A stretch of 64,000 bases of DNA, taken from Sphingobacteriales bacterium (lineage in GTDB: Bacteria > Bacteroidota > Bacteroidia > Chitinophagales > UBA2359). The translations under genes were made by a program, and so were the position numbers. This document shows, piece by piece, positions 19,601-26,762 of the stretch (its first letter is position 1; every line of letters starts with the position of its first letter). The stretch covers positions 2,914,001 to 2,978,000 of the forward strand of contig CP064999.1 of the NCBI GenBank assembly GCA_016700115.1. The letters are read 5' to 3'. The notes under the pieces are model-generated. The model saw only the letters and a program-made list of their open reading frames with translations, had not been told where the DNA came from and did no database searches.

Positions 19601-22600
19601 CCGGAATGGCAGACATATCTCCACCGCTATTGACCAGAACGGTTTTGCTGTTCGCTGCGACACATCCGTCTGCATTGGTTACCGAAACGGTATAGGTGCC
19701 GGGAGAGTCAACAGTAATGATGTTTCCTACATGTCCGGTATTCCATACAAAATTGCTGAGGGATAAATGAGTTGCCGTCAAACCAACACTTTCTCCTTCA
19801 CAAATATGCAAATATGGTGACAAATAAGAGGAGTATGGATAAATATGTGGCGGATTGATATTGCTGCGTTGCAGATTTACCACGTCAGAAACATTAAAAC
19901 ACCCGCTTTCCGGATCTGTTACGGTTACATGCAGATTTATTCCCGAAGCAGGAATACCTGAATGATGAATGGTGACGGACGGGCTATTCATGCCGTTACT
20001 CCAAGAATATAGATAACTCGGACCGGCATCGGCATTTAATGTAACAGATGTTCCCGGACAAAGCACAAGCGAACTGATGTTGGGAGAAATGACCGCCGGT
20101 GGCAGAGGCTCAATATTAACCGGTGCAGATGGTGTGGTAAACTGGCATCCGTTGGACTGAGTAACCGTAACGTTATAAATTCCGGATTGCCAAACACTGA
20201 TACTGCCGCTCGTCATTGCATTCGACCATTGATAAGTAGCACCCGTTGGGGCGGTGAGTGTGATGGTTTCCCATCCGCAAGCAGTGGGAGGACTCAGCGA
20301 AATCGTACCGGAGTTTACGGGCAATACTTCAATGGTTTGAACGCCGGAATTGGTACAACCTATATTGTCAGTAACGGTCATGTTGACGTTATATGTTCCG
20401 GCCGTAAGATAACTCTGTTCGGGAAATTGGGTTGAAACGGCGGCTCCGTTGCCGAAAGTCCAGTCCCATAAGATGGCATCGGGGTTGACAGCAGGGGTAA
20501 ATGCCGCCGGAGTTCCCTCGCATACGGTAGCAGGAGTTGTAAACGTGGCATCGGGTAAATCTTTGACCGTTACCGTTTTGGTGATGCTGCTGTTGCAAAC
20601 TCCGTCGCCGATGGTCAGGGTTACATTATAGTCTCCGGGGGCTGCATAGAGATGTTCGGGGTTGGTTTCGGTGCTGTTAGTTCCATCTCCAAACTCCCAG
20701 AACCAGGTAGTTATAACTGTAGTTGGTATATGTACCGAATAGTCAATAAACTGAGTAGGAGTATTAAAGCAAAAAGGAGCGGTTTCAAAACCGGCTTTAT
20801 GACGGATAAACACCGGCTCGGTACCCACTAAAGCACAAGCCAACGGAACAGTAGGCGGAACGCTCGGATAGTTTGCAAAAATACGTGCTAAATAATACCC
20901 GGGTTGATTGTAAACATGGGTTTGAGGGGCTGTGTCGGGAACGGTAACGATGGGACTGCCATCGCCAAAATCCCAGGAATATCCATAGGGAGTAGCTGTT
21001 GAATTGTTGGTAAAATCTATCGTATTGCAATCCGAAGTTGGCAGAGCGGTCAAAGAAACCACAGTTCCCGGAGCAACATAACAAATACTTGGGCCGGGGC
21101 CAGGAGGGACACAGTCGTAACAAATGGGACAACCCGGGCAATCTGGAGGAGGAGGGCTTCCGATGCCGCAATTCATTTGAATAATACTCACGTTGTTGGA
21201 CAGATTTTGACAACCGTTGCTGTCCGTTACCAGAACACTATAAGAGGTACTACTCACCGAATTTGTACCGGTATGAGTGATGATGGGCGTATTGTTGCCG
21301 ACTGGAATATTATTAACCAACCATTCATGTATAAATCCCTCGCCCACTAAGGCATTGATGTTCACATTTTGCGGGTTATTGGTGCAGAAAGTATTTTCAC
21401 CCTCTACATAAATATAGGCATCGGGCAAGGGAACACTTTGTATGCTATAGGTCCCGATAGTCTGACATCCGTTGGAGTCGGTAACGGTAACAATATAATT
21501 GCCGCTGTTAGTAATCGTAACTGTATTGCCGGTTACTGCCGGGTTATTCCATTGATAAGCGGAATAAGTATCGGGCAAAACACTCAATTGAACGCTGCTT
21601 CCCGCACATAAGATGCCCGATTGAACAATGACAGGTGTGATAGTTTGGAAAATGGTGATGCCGGTTTGAGCCGATATACCGCAGGCAGAAACAGTAAGCA
21701 GGGCATCGGGAATTCCCGAATTCCACTGAACCTCGATGATATTGCTTCCCTGGCCGCCGATGACGCTGCCTGCTTCGGGCGGGCTGATTGTCCAGACATA
21801 ATCAATATCGTCTAGTAAAGGAGTTGCGGTATAGGATGCTTTTTCACCTGCACAGATTTGGTCTGTTCCGGTAATTTGAAGATTTTGCAACGGAACAGCG
21901 ACCAAACTACCCGGTTCCGACTCGCAAAAAGGTTCATTTATGCTTTGTGCAACTACGGAAATATTATACTCATCGAATCCCGGCTGCCAGACAATATTTT
22001 TTGAAGTCCCGTTACCGGATGCAGGAGTTCCTCCTGTAACCGTCCAAAGATAAATGAGTCCTGTTACCGGGGCAGCAATTTGATAGGAATAACCATTTCC
22101 GGAACAAACCAAAAGGTTGCCGGTAACAACAGGAATTGCCGGAAGCGGCGTAATATTTGTCTGGAACTGCTGAGGGTAATTGCAGTAGTCTGCTATATTA
22201 ACAGGCATTGCCGTAACGGTAAAACTTCCGTCATCACCTGCTTCCACAACAACGCTGTTCACATTGGTACTGTTTCCCACAATACTTGCATTGCCCGATA
22301 CCGTCCAGTTATGCACTCCTATGGAAGCGGAACAGGTTATCTGGCTGCCGGCACATACATTTTCCGTTCCGTTAATCTGATATTTGAGATTGACCTCTAC
22401 CGGTAATTCGTTGACAGAGGTACAATCGAGCAGGAAACTGCTCATGCCGACCCTGACCACTCCATCCGAAATCCAGTTGATGCCTGCCTGATTAAAACTC
22501 TGCCAGACAATTTCACCGGCTGAGGGCGGAACAATGCTCCAGTTATAAGTTACTCCTCCATATTGCGGAACACTGTATAAGGCATAATCGCCCTGACAAA

Positions 22601-23936
22601 CCAAAGCCGGCCCTTCAATTTGATGATTGTTGCTGATAACGGGGACAAGGATGCTGCCTGTTGGGTCGCAAACCGTGCTGCCGTCACAGTCACCGATAGT
22701 CAGTTCAACGGTTCCTTCGGGAATATCGTCCCAGACAACGGTAATCCCGGCAGTGTTTTGACCGGCTATAATGTTCCCTCCCGTAACTGTCCAGTTGTAA
22801 TTATCGCAAACGGCAGAGGTGGTATAGGTTTCTTCTTCGCCCGGGCAAACCAACGAGGCACAGGTTATATCGGGGGCAATGCCTTGTTCTATAACAACAG
22901 TCCTTATTAAAGTATCGGCATCTGTGCAGCCTTCGGCATAGAGTGTTACGGTATAAGTTCCGGCGTTTTGGTAAATATAAGTAGGGTTGAAAAGCGTGGA
23001 AGTATTGGTCAGAGAGGTTGGTTCGCCAAAATCCCAGTTGACTTGCAGGTTGCTTTCGGAAGCAGTAAACTGTATGTTTTGCCCGGTGCAGGCATACAAA
23101 ACGTCTGCATTTCCGATGGAGGTATTAAAGGCGGCATCTGCCGAAAAGGGTAAGTTTATATTGACAATCGGTGCCGGTGTTGAACAGCCGCCGTCCACAG
23201 TTTGCACCTGATAATTGCCCGGGCATAAACCGCCTAAAACAAAAGGCCCTGACAGGGTAGTTCCTGAACCCAAACCATTTCCGGTAACAAGATAACTATT
23301 GTCTTGTGAAACCCCGATACTCCCGTTGCATAAACCGCAGGTAGCCGGTTCTGTTTGAACCGGAATATTCCCCTCAGCGCCGATGCTTAAAGAATTGGTA
23401 CAACCATTTGAGTCAGTTACTGTAACGGTATAGGTAGTAGGTGTACTCGGTGAAGTCGTAATAGATTGGGTGGTACTTCCTGTATTCCATAAATAATTAT
23501 AACTGGAAAATCCTCCTGAACCATAAGCCGTGAGGGTATAAGTGGTTGGATACGGGGTATCGCAATAAATAACAGGGTCTGATTCTATGGTAATGTTTAC
23601 TATCGGCTCGACATCAAAACATTCCGACACATAACATCCGTTTACGTCCGTAACAGTAACACAGTAAGTGCCGACAGGAAATCCTGTTGCAATTGGAGAG
23701 TTAAGAGTAAGATCGTGCGACCAACTATATGTATAAGGTAATGTACCGTTTGCTGCATTGACACTGATACTGCCCAAATATTCTTGAGATGGTGTCCAAT
23801 AGTTACCGCATGCATTGGTAATATCGGCAGAAACGATAACCGGACTCGAATCAGGGTCGCAGGGGTTGGGCTGTGCATGAACTATGATAGCAATAAAGCA
23901 GCAAAGAGAGAGGGTAAGGAGTAAACTTTTAATCAT
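16626..23936 (-). CDS. Giant modular surface protein (SprB-like, PKD, FN3) with type B T9SS tail, copy 2
   Basis: A 2436-aa paralogue of the gene at 10128-16394 with the same order of modules. I start at the ATG at 23936, which matches copy 1 (MIKSLLLTLS); the frame extends to a TTG at 23969 but that is unlikely. Signal peptide to about residue 21 (IVHAQPNPC). SprB-like modules fill 30-265; PKD cores lie near 300, 990, 1080, 1160 and 1550; cysteine-rich PKD-like modules lie between them; a proline/cysteine-rich patch (PPPPDCPGCPICYDC) is near 935. Four SprB plus FN3-like units follow instead of two, three of them an exact 164-residue period. The tail (IPNAFSPNGDAIN ... LKGNVTLIR) is the type B T9SS domain. 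Some blocks match copy 1 almost base for base, suggesting recent duplication or gene conversion. Confidence 0.92.
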   Translation of the reverse strand: MIKSLLLTLSLCCFIAIIVHAQPNPCDPDSSPVIVSADITNACGNYWTPSQEYLGSISVNAANGTLPYTYSWSHDLTLNSPIATGFPVGTYCVTVTDVNGCYVSECFDVEPIVNITIESDPVIYCDTPYPTTYTLTAYGSGGFSSYNYLWNTGSTTQSITTSPSTPTTYTVTVTDSNGCTNSLSIGAEGNIPVQTEPATCGLCNGSIGVSQDNSYLVTGNGLGSGTTLSGPFVLGGLCPGNYQVQTVDGGCSTPAPIVNINLPFSADAAFNTSIGNADVLYACTGQNIQFTASESNLQVNWDFGEPTSLTNTSTLFNPTYIYQNAGTYTVTLYAEGCTDADTLIRTVVIEQGIAPDITCASLVCPGEEETYTTSAVCDNYNWTVTGGNIIAGQNTAGITVVWDDIPEGTVELTIGDCDGSTVCDPTGSILVPVISNNHQIEGPALVCQGDYALYSVPQYGGVTYNWSIVPPSAGEIVWQSFNQAGINWISDGVVRVGMSSFLLDCTSVNELPVEVNLKYQINGTENVCAGSQITCSASIGVHNWTVSGNASIVGNSTNVNSVVVEAGDDGSFTVTAMPVNIADYCNYPQQFQTNITPLPAIPVVTGNLLVCSGNGYSYQIAAPVTGLIYLWTVTGGTPASGNGTSKNIVWQPGFDEYNISVVAQSINEPFCESEPGSLVAVPLQNLQITGTDQICAGEKASYTATPLLDDIDYVWTISPPEAGSVIGGQGSNIIEVQWNSGIPDALLTVSACGISAQTGITIFQTITPVIVQSGILCAGSSVQLSVLPDTYSAYQWNNPAVTGNTVTITNSGNYIVTVTDSNGCQTIGTYSIQSVPLPDAYIYVEGENTFCTNNPQNVNINALVGEGFIHEWLVNNIPVGNNTPIITHTGTNSVSSTSYSVLVTDSNGCQNLSNNVSIIQMNCGIGSPPPPDCPGCPICYDCVPPGPGPSICYVAPGTVVSLTALPTSDCNTIDFTNNSTATPYGYSWDFGDGSPIVTVPDTAPQTHVYNQPGYYLARIFANYPSVPPTVPLACALVGTEPVFIRHKAGFETAPFCFNTPTQFIDYSVHIPTTVITTWFWEFGDGTNSTETNPEHLYAAPGDYNVTLTIGDGVCNSSITKTVTVKDLPDATFTTPATVCEGTPAAFTPAVNPDAILWDWTFGNGAAVSTQFPEQSYLTAGTYNVNMTVTDNIGCTNSGVQTIEVLPVNSGTISLSPPTACGWETITLTAPTGATYQWSNAMTSGSISVWQSGIYNVTVTQSNGCQFTTPSAPVNIEPLPPAVISPNISSLVLCPGTSVTLNADAGPSYLYSWSNGMNSPSVTIHHSGIPASGINLHVTVTDPESGCFNVSDVVNLQRSNINPPHIYPYSSYLSPYLHICEGESVGLTATHLSLSNFVWNTGHVGNIITVDSPGTYTVSVTNADGCVAANSKTVLVNSGGDMSAIPVGCYDFCELDTFMVPNIYTGYQWLLNGLPVAGATSNEFVPPQSGDYQLQITTVWGCKDTSDVISLNLLDCLDCIVSSSFIFENNCTEVLFTSLSDGNGTLEYEWNFGDGNTSSIPNPIHVYSFSGNYNVCLTTINTAADADVCSETYCETITVFGAEILNITTDSVTDAACGDSDGMIQITVSGVSPPYQFMWSDMSTDEDRFNLPVGVYDLTVTDAGGCSVTASFTIAGLPIDASTLNCLNVSNNELTVYWETAIGATGYEISLDGDVPITLTPDILDYTFTGLSPDTDYTIILLALAPPSCNNGLPAQVTCTTLPDPCAQSTLSAVTIITDADCGETNGSISLNISDGQPPYTYLWNDFSTDANLTNIGAGSYAVTVTDALGCTASAIANVSELITTPVLTCLSATETEIVITWEMVIGATGYEISLNGDTPIALLPDVIDYTFTGLAPDTEYTISLLVLAPPSCNNGQPVQVTCTTLPDPCAQSTLSAVTIIADADCGETNGSISLNISDGQPPYTYLWNDFSADASLTNIGAGSYSVTVTDALGCTVSAIANVSELITMPVLICLSATQTEIVIAWEMVIGAIGYEISLNGNTPIALLPDVIDYTFTGLATDTDYTFTLNVLMLPTCINSEPAQITCTTLPDPCAQSTLSAVTIITDADCGETNGGISLNISDGQPPYTYLWSNFSADASLTNIGAGSYGVTVTDALGCTASATANVSELITTPVLTCLSATENEIVIAWETVSGATGYEISLNGNTPIALLPDVLDYTFTGLAPDTEYTFSFTVSASENCGAGNTTVVSCMTEQYICLTESIGATLSADLLLVQYGEPVTLSVNAFGLWGSLTYEWTAGGLPFACQDSICTFYPLDPTTYTVLVTDIFGCTASASIDIDVRMPNRMLIPNAFSPNGDAINNIFRVAGYNIESYRLSVWNRMGQKVYDGGYTSDISQGWDGRYHGKDAELGVYNYIANVRYKDGTEENLKGNVTLIR
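17166..18641 (-). repeat. In-frame 492-bp tandem module amplification inside giant gene copy 2
   Basis: The junction phrase coding TLPDPCAQSTLSAV recurs with its gtactttgtg landmark at 17647, 18139 and 18631, exactly 492 bp apart (164 codons). Each unit holds one SprB-like strand set (CGETNG, SDGQPPYTYLW, AGSY.VTVTDALGC) plus one FN3-like set (CLSATE.EIVI.WE ... GYEISLNG.TPIALLPD). The unit nearest the C-terminus (17166-17657) diverges at its end and joins the final domain. A more divergent related unit lies at about 18642-19100. Confidence 0.9.
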
Positions 23937-24030
23937 AATAAAATAGTTTTGCGATTTGGTGAGAACCAAAACTTGTCATTTGGATAGGTAGAAGTATATA
24001 TATATTTCAAGTAAAGCCACCATTTATTGA
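23937..24030. repeat. Duplicated upstream region of the giant genes, copy 2
   Basis: Partner of 16395-16489: the same AT-rich leader sequence upstream of the second giant gene, with a few substitutions and small indels. Similarity fades after the phrase ccaccatttattga. 24031-24180 is AT-rich with nothing recognised. Confidence 0.8.
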
Positions 24031-24180
24031 TAGAAATGTCGGTTTTTTTCAATATTGAGTTGTAAGATAGGGTATTTTTCAAGTTTTTGCACCATTTCAA
24101 GGCTTCTGATTAAGAGGACTTATTACCTTTATCTTGTCGGTTCGGCTAATTTGAATTAACTCTGAATAGATGTTTGCCAT

Positions 24181-24317
24181 GTTATACCAACTATAATTTC
24201 ATTCTGCACCATCAAATACTGACAAACTTCTTTAAATTCCCCTCCTTTCCCTACTTGAGGGGTGCAGGGGGGTGCCGGTTTAGGGGTGGGTTCTTTTAGA
24301 TAGTGAAATGGTATAAC
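24181..24317. repeat. Dispersed intergenic element, copy 1 (short terminal inverted repeats)
   Basis: A 137-bp element that begins gttatacca and ends tggtataac, a perfect 9-bp terminal inverted repeat. Inside is a conserved phrase (atcaaatactgacaaac, then ttaaattcccctcc), a C-rich/G-rich pair that can fold (cccctcc ... gaggggtgcagggg), and ggggtgggttcttttagata. Two further copies lie at 24336-24443 and 26201-26334. It encodes nothing. It looks like a miniature transposable or extragenic palindromic element; no target-site duplication is obvious. Confidence 0.7.
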
Positions 24318-24335
24318 CAACGTCATCCACTATAT

Positions 24336-24443
24336 AATACCAACTATAGTTTCATTCTGAACCATCAAATACTGACAAACTTCTTTAAATTCCCCTCCCT
24401 GGAGGAGTTAGGGGTGGGTTCTTTAGATAGTGAAATGGGTTAA
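24336..24443. repeat. Dispersed intergenic element, copy 2 (internally shortened)
   Basis: Starts ataccaactatagtttcatt and shares the atcaaatactgacaaac core with copy 1. The C/G-rich middle is reduced to ctccctggaggagttagggg, and the copy ends at agatagtgaaatgggttaac. It lies 18 bp from copy 1 in the same orientation and abuts the end of the unknown gene at 24466. The G/C hairpin could act as a transcription terminator for that gene, but there is no clean T tract. Confidence 0.65.
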
Positions 24444-24465
24444 CTACCCACGAGATTTCGAAATA

Positions 24466-25434
24466 TTATTCCAGATACGTAACTTCATATCTTCCTGTTG
24501 CTTCTGACGAAAGGTTAAGCACATTAATAAAGGTATGTGTTTCGTCATAATCGCCGAGCATTTCTACGGTTTTGATTTGAGATTCTCCGGGTGCTAAGGT
24601 AATGCCGGATTCATCGGGTATTTCGGTAGCGGTTTGGCAAAGTCCGAAACGCAGCGTAGTATCTCCTGTATTTTTAAAATTAAAAGGAGTTTCGGCAACA
24701 AAACCTCCGGAAATCACCTTTACCACACTCGAAGCCGGAACTGTGCCGGTTACCGGATTTGTAGATGAGGAAGCCCTGTGGCCAAGATAACGCTGATATT
24801 TCCCGAAATTGTCAAAGTAAATTAATTTGCCTGCACGGCGGATCCGGCTCAAAGTTGACCAAATACTGTTTAACATTTTTATGCGGCTTTCCGTACCAAC
24901 GGGGCGGGTTCCTTTTTTGGATTCCTGAGCAATGTTAAAGGTCTGTATTTCTTCGGCCAGTGTTTTAATTTCGGCTATCCGGGCATTGGTACAACCTACT
25001 GCATTCAGTTCGGTGGCATACTTGAACGATGTTTTATGTGCATTGAATAAAAATTGAATGAAACTTGCCTGCGAACGGTTTTTCTTTTCGTAATCGTTAT
25101 AGCCAAATTGATTCCAGATAGTTTGTTCATTCACAAAAGCATTTTCAATAAAATACTTTAACTGCTGATAAGCACGACGACCGGCTTCCATCGCTTCTTC
25201 AACGGTTCTTGTTGATTCTGTCAGTTCGTCTATAATAATATCATCATCCGGTATTTCCTCCACAGCGTCAATTTCTGCCAGAAAATCGTCTGCAAACGGG
25301 TCGTCCATAGTCGCATCAAAAGCTACCATGTCAACTTTGTCGGTTTCAAAATAGCTGTGCGTCAACCGGGCTTCTTCCAGCATATCCGCATCAGATAATC
25401 CAAATTTCCTGATTTCTTTTTTTGGTATGGTCAT
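24466..25434 (-). CDS. Hypothetical protein with helical N-terminal part and beta-rich C-terminal domain
   Basis: I do not recognise this 322-aa protein. No signal peptide or membrane segment is visible, so it is probably cytoplasmic. Residues 1-75 are acidic (MDDPFADDFLAEIDA, IPDDDIIIDEL). Residues about 78-215 look alpha-helical and polar, with EEAMEAGRRAYQQLKYFIE and a conserved-looking WNQFGYNDYEKKNRSQA. Residues about 235-322 look like a beta-sandwich: a Val/Ser-rich hinge (VTGTVPASSVVKV), then ETPFNFKNTGDTTLRFGLC, LAPGESQIKTVEML and a final RYEVTYLE. The beta part resembles small Bacteroidota domains of unknown role that often follow a helical part. It is isolated between dispersed repeats downstream and a 21-bp minisatellite in its 5' region, which may affect its expression. 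Confidence 0.7.
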   Translation of the reverse strand: MTIPKKEIRKFGLSDADMLEEARLTHSYFETDKVDMVAFDATMDDPFADDFLAEIDAVEEIPDDDIIIDELTESTRTVEEAMEAGRRAYQQLKYFIENAFVNEQTIWNQFGYNDYEKKNRSQASFIQFLFNAHKTSFKYATELNAVGCTNARIAEIKTLAEEIQTFNIAQESKKGTRPVGTESRIKMLNSIWSTLSRIRRAGKLIYFDNFGKYQRYLGHRASSSTNPVTGTVPASSVVKVISGGFVAETPFNFKNTGDTTLRFGLCQTATEIPDESGITLAPGESQIKTVEMLGDYDETHTFINVLNLSSEATGRYEVTYLE

Positions 25435-25500
25435 AATGTTTGATTTTAAAGGTTTATGTACAATATTGGTATCTAAATATTCTCAGCAGGATGCAAAAAG

Positions 25501-25825
25501 CACTGTGGCCGTGTTGAAGGTCATTGTGGCCGTGTTGAAGGGTGTTGTGGCCGTGTTGAAGGTCATTGTGGCCGTGTTGAAGGGTGTTGTGGCCGTGTTG
25601 AAGGTCATTGTGGCCGTGTTGAAGGGTGTTGTGGCCGTGTTGAAGGGTGTTGTGGCCGTGTTGAAGGTCATTGTGGCCGTGTTGAAGGTCATTGTGGCCG
25701 TGTTGAAGGGTATCGTGGCCGTGTTGAAGGGTATCGTGGCCGGCGACAGACTGCTTCAACACGGCCACCGGGGGTTTCAACACGGCCACCAGGGGTTTCA
25801 AAGCGGCCACCGGGGGTTTCAAAGC
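25501..25825. repeat. 21-bp minisatellite with inverted arms
   Basis: Eleven complete units of 21 bp run from 25511 to 25741 (gtgttgaaggtcattgtggc-type alternating with a gggtgttgt or gggtatcgt variant). After a 13-bp turn (25742-25754) three more 21-bp units follow in inverted orientation (25755-25817, ttcaacacggccaccggggg type) plus a partial one. The perfect complementary phrase is gtggccgtgttgaag against cttcaacacggccac, so a large hairpin is possible. Because 21 is a multiple of 3, several frames on both strands stay open: the plus frame reads VAVLKGV heptads, the minus frame reads KPPVAVL heptads and then HGHNTLQ heptads. I do not call a gene here. 25826-26200 holds nothing else recognised apart from AT-rich DNA. 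Confidence 0.92.
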
Positions 25826-26200
25826 ATCAGAAACCATGTTTTTTTGGGGCAAAGAAGTATCAAAGCCGGAACAGGGGGGCTTTTTTGTGGTGTAAGGGGC
25901 TATTGATTTGATGGTTTGATGCATAAAAACATCGGTAAGGGGTTGCAAAACGCATCCGAAGGGTTAAAAAAGGAGGAATTCGGGTTAAAAAATTCCGGGT
26001 TGAGATATTATTATAATAATCATGGCTAAAAATACAAATTTTTTAACTATCCAAGCTTTTTTGGGAAAAAAATTTGAGGAAGGGGGTATTTTTTTTCGGA
26101 AAGGGGGGGATTAAGAAATTCAATTACGCGGATGAGGTTCACCGGGTTTTTGGTTCCACAGAGGTTCGGGGAGTTTTTGGGTGTCCGGAGTTTTCTTTTT

Positions 26201-26334
26201 ATACCAACTCTAATTTAATTTTGCACCATCAAATACTGACAAACGTCTTTAAATTCCCCTCCTTTCCCTACTTGAGGGGTGCAGGGGGGGGGCGGATTAG
26301 GGGTGGGTTCTTTTAGATAGTGAAGAGGTATTAC
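26201..26334. repeat. Dispersed intergenic element, copy 3
   Basis: Starts ataccaactctaatttaatt, carries the atcaaatactgacaaac core, the C-rich/G-rich foldback (cctttccctacttgaggggt then a run of nine G) and ends ttttagatagtgaagaggta plus tta. Same orientation and same order of blocks as copies 1 and 2, about 2 kb away across the unknown gene. Confidence 0.7.
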
Positions 26335-26390
26335 CTGGCCTACGCCATTCGTTAATCCCAAAATTGTCCATCTAAAATCGTCAATTGAAA

Positions 26391-26747
26391 ATGGATTTAG
26401 AAATTTTGCGCTTGTATTGCATCGGGAAGCCTGCCGTTACGGAGGGCTTCCCTTTCGACGAAACCACCTTAGTTTTTAAGGTGATGGGGAAAATGTTTGC
26501 TTTACTCTCTTTGGATTCAATGCCATCACAAATTAACCTGAAATGCGACCCTGAAAAAGCTTTGGAACTTCGGGCAGAATATCCCGCCATTCTGCCGGGA
26601 TACCACATGAACAAATCGCATTGGAACACCTTGATTTTGGACGGCTCCATTCCCCGGCAATTGGTCTTTGATTTGATAGACCATTCCTACCGGTTGGTTT
26701 TTGACGGGCTGCCTAAAAAAGTGCGGGAGCAGGTAAAGGATGAATAA
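26391..26747 (+). CDS. MmcQ/YjbR family protein
   Basis: A 118-aa small cytoplasmic protein of the YjbR/MmcQ family (CyaY-like fold, described as DNA-binding-like, exact role unknown). I start at the ATG at 26391; the frame opens with a TTG two codons upstream. Family features: RLYCIGKPAVTEGFPFDE near the N-terminus, a VFKVMGKMFALLSLD strand pair, a conserved INLKCDP stretch, and PGYHMNKSHWNTLILDGSIP with the typical HW. Length is normal. Its stop overlaps the left arm of a weak AT-rich inverted repeat (26742-26749 with 26761-26768) that also covers the end of the convergent next gene. Confidence 0.92.
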   Translation: MDLEILRLYCIGKPAVTEGFPFDETTLVFKVMGKMFALLSLDSMPSQINLKCDPEKALELRAEYPAILPGYHMNKSHWNTLILDGSIPRQLVFDLIDHSYRLVFDGLPKKVREQVKDE

Positions 26748-26762
26748 ACAAGAAACCGGAGT

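Noticed and set aside
10128..23969. Many 60-160 aa frames on the plus strand and in other frames inside the giant genes
   Set aside because: They are shadows of the higher-GC, repeat-rich giant coding regions and show no families of their own.
25501..25825. CRISPR array
   Set aside because: The repeats are contiguous with no unique spacers, and no cas genes lie nearby.
25454..25948. Long open frames on both strands across the 21-bp minisatellite
   Set aside because: A 21-bp period keeps any open frame open, so length is not evidence of coding. The longest minus frame begins with TTG and both consist mostly of repeat heptads with no ribosome site.
26074..26316. 80-aa plus-strand frame
   Set aside because: It overlaps the dispersed element and G/T-rich DNA; composition is not protein-like.
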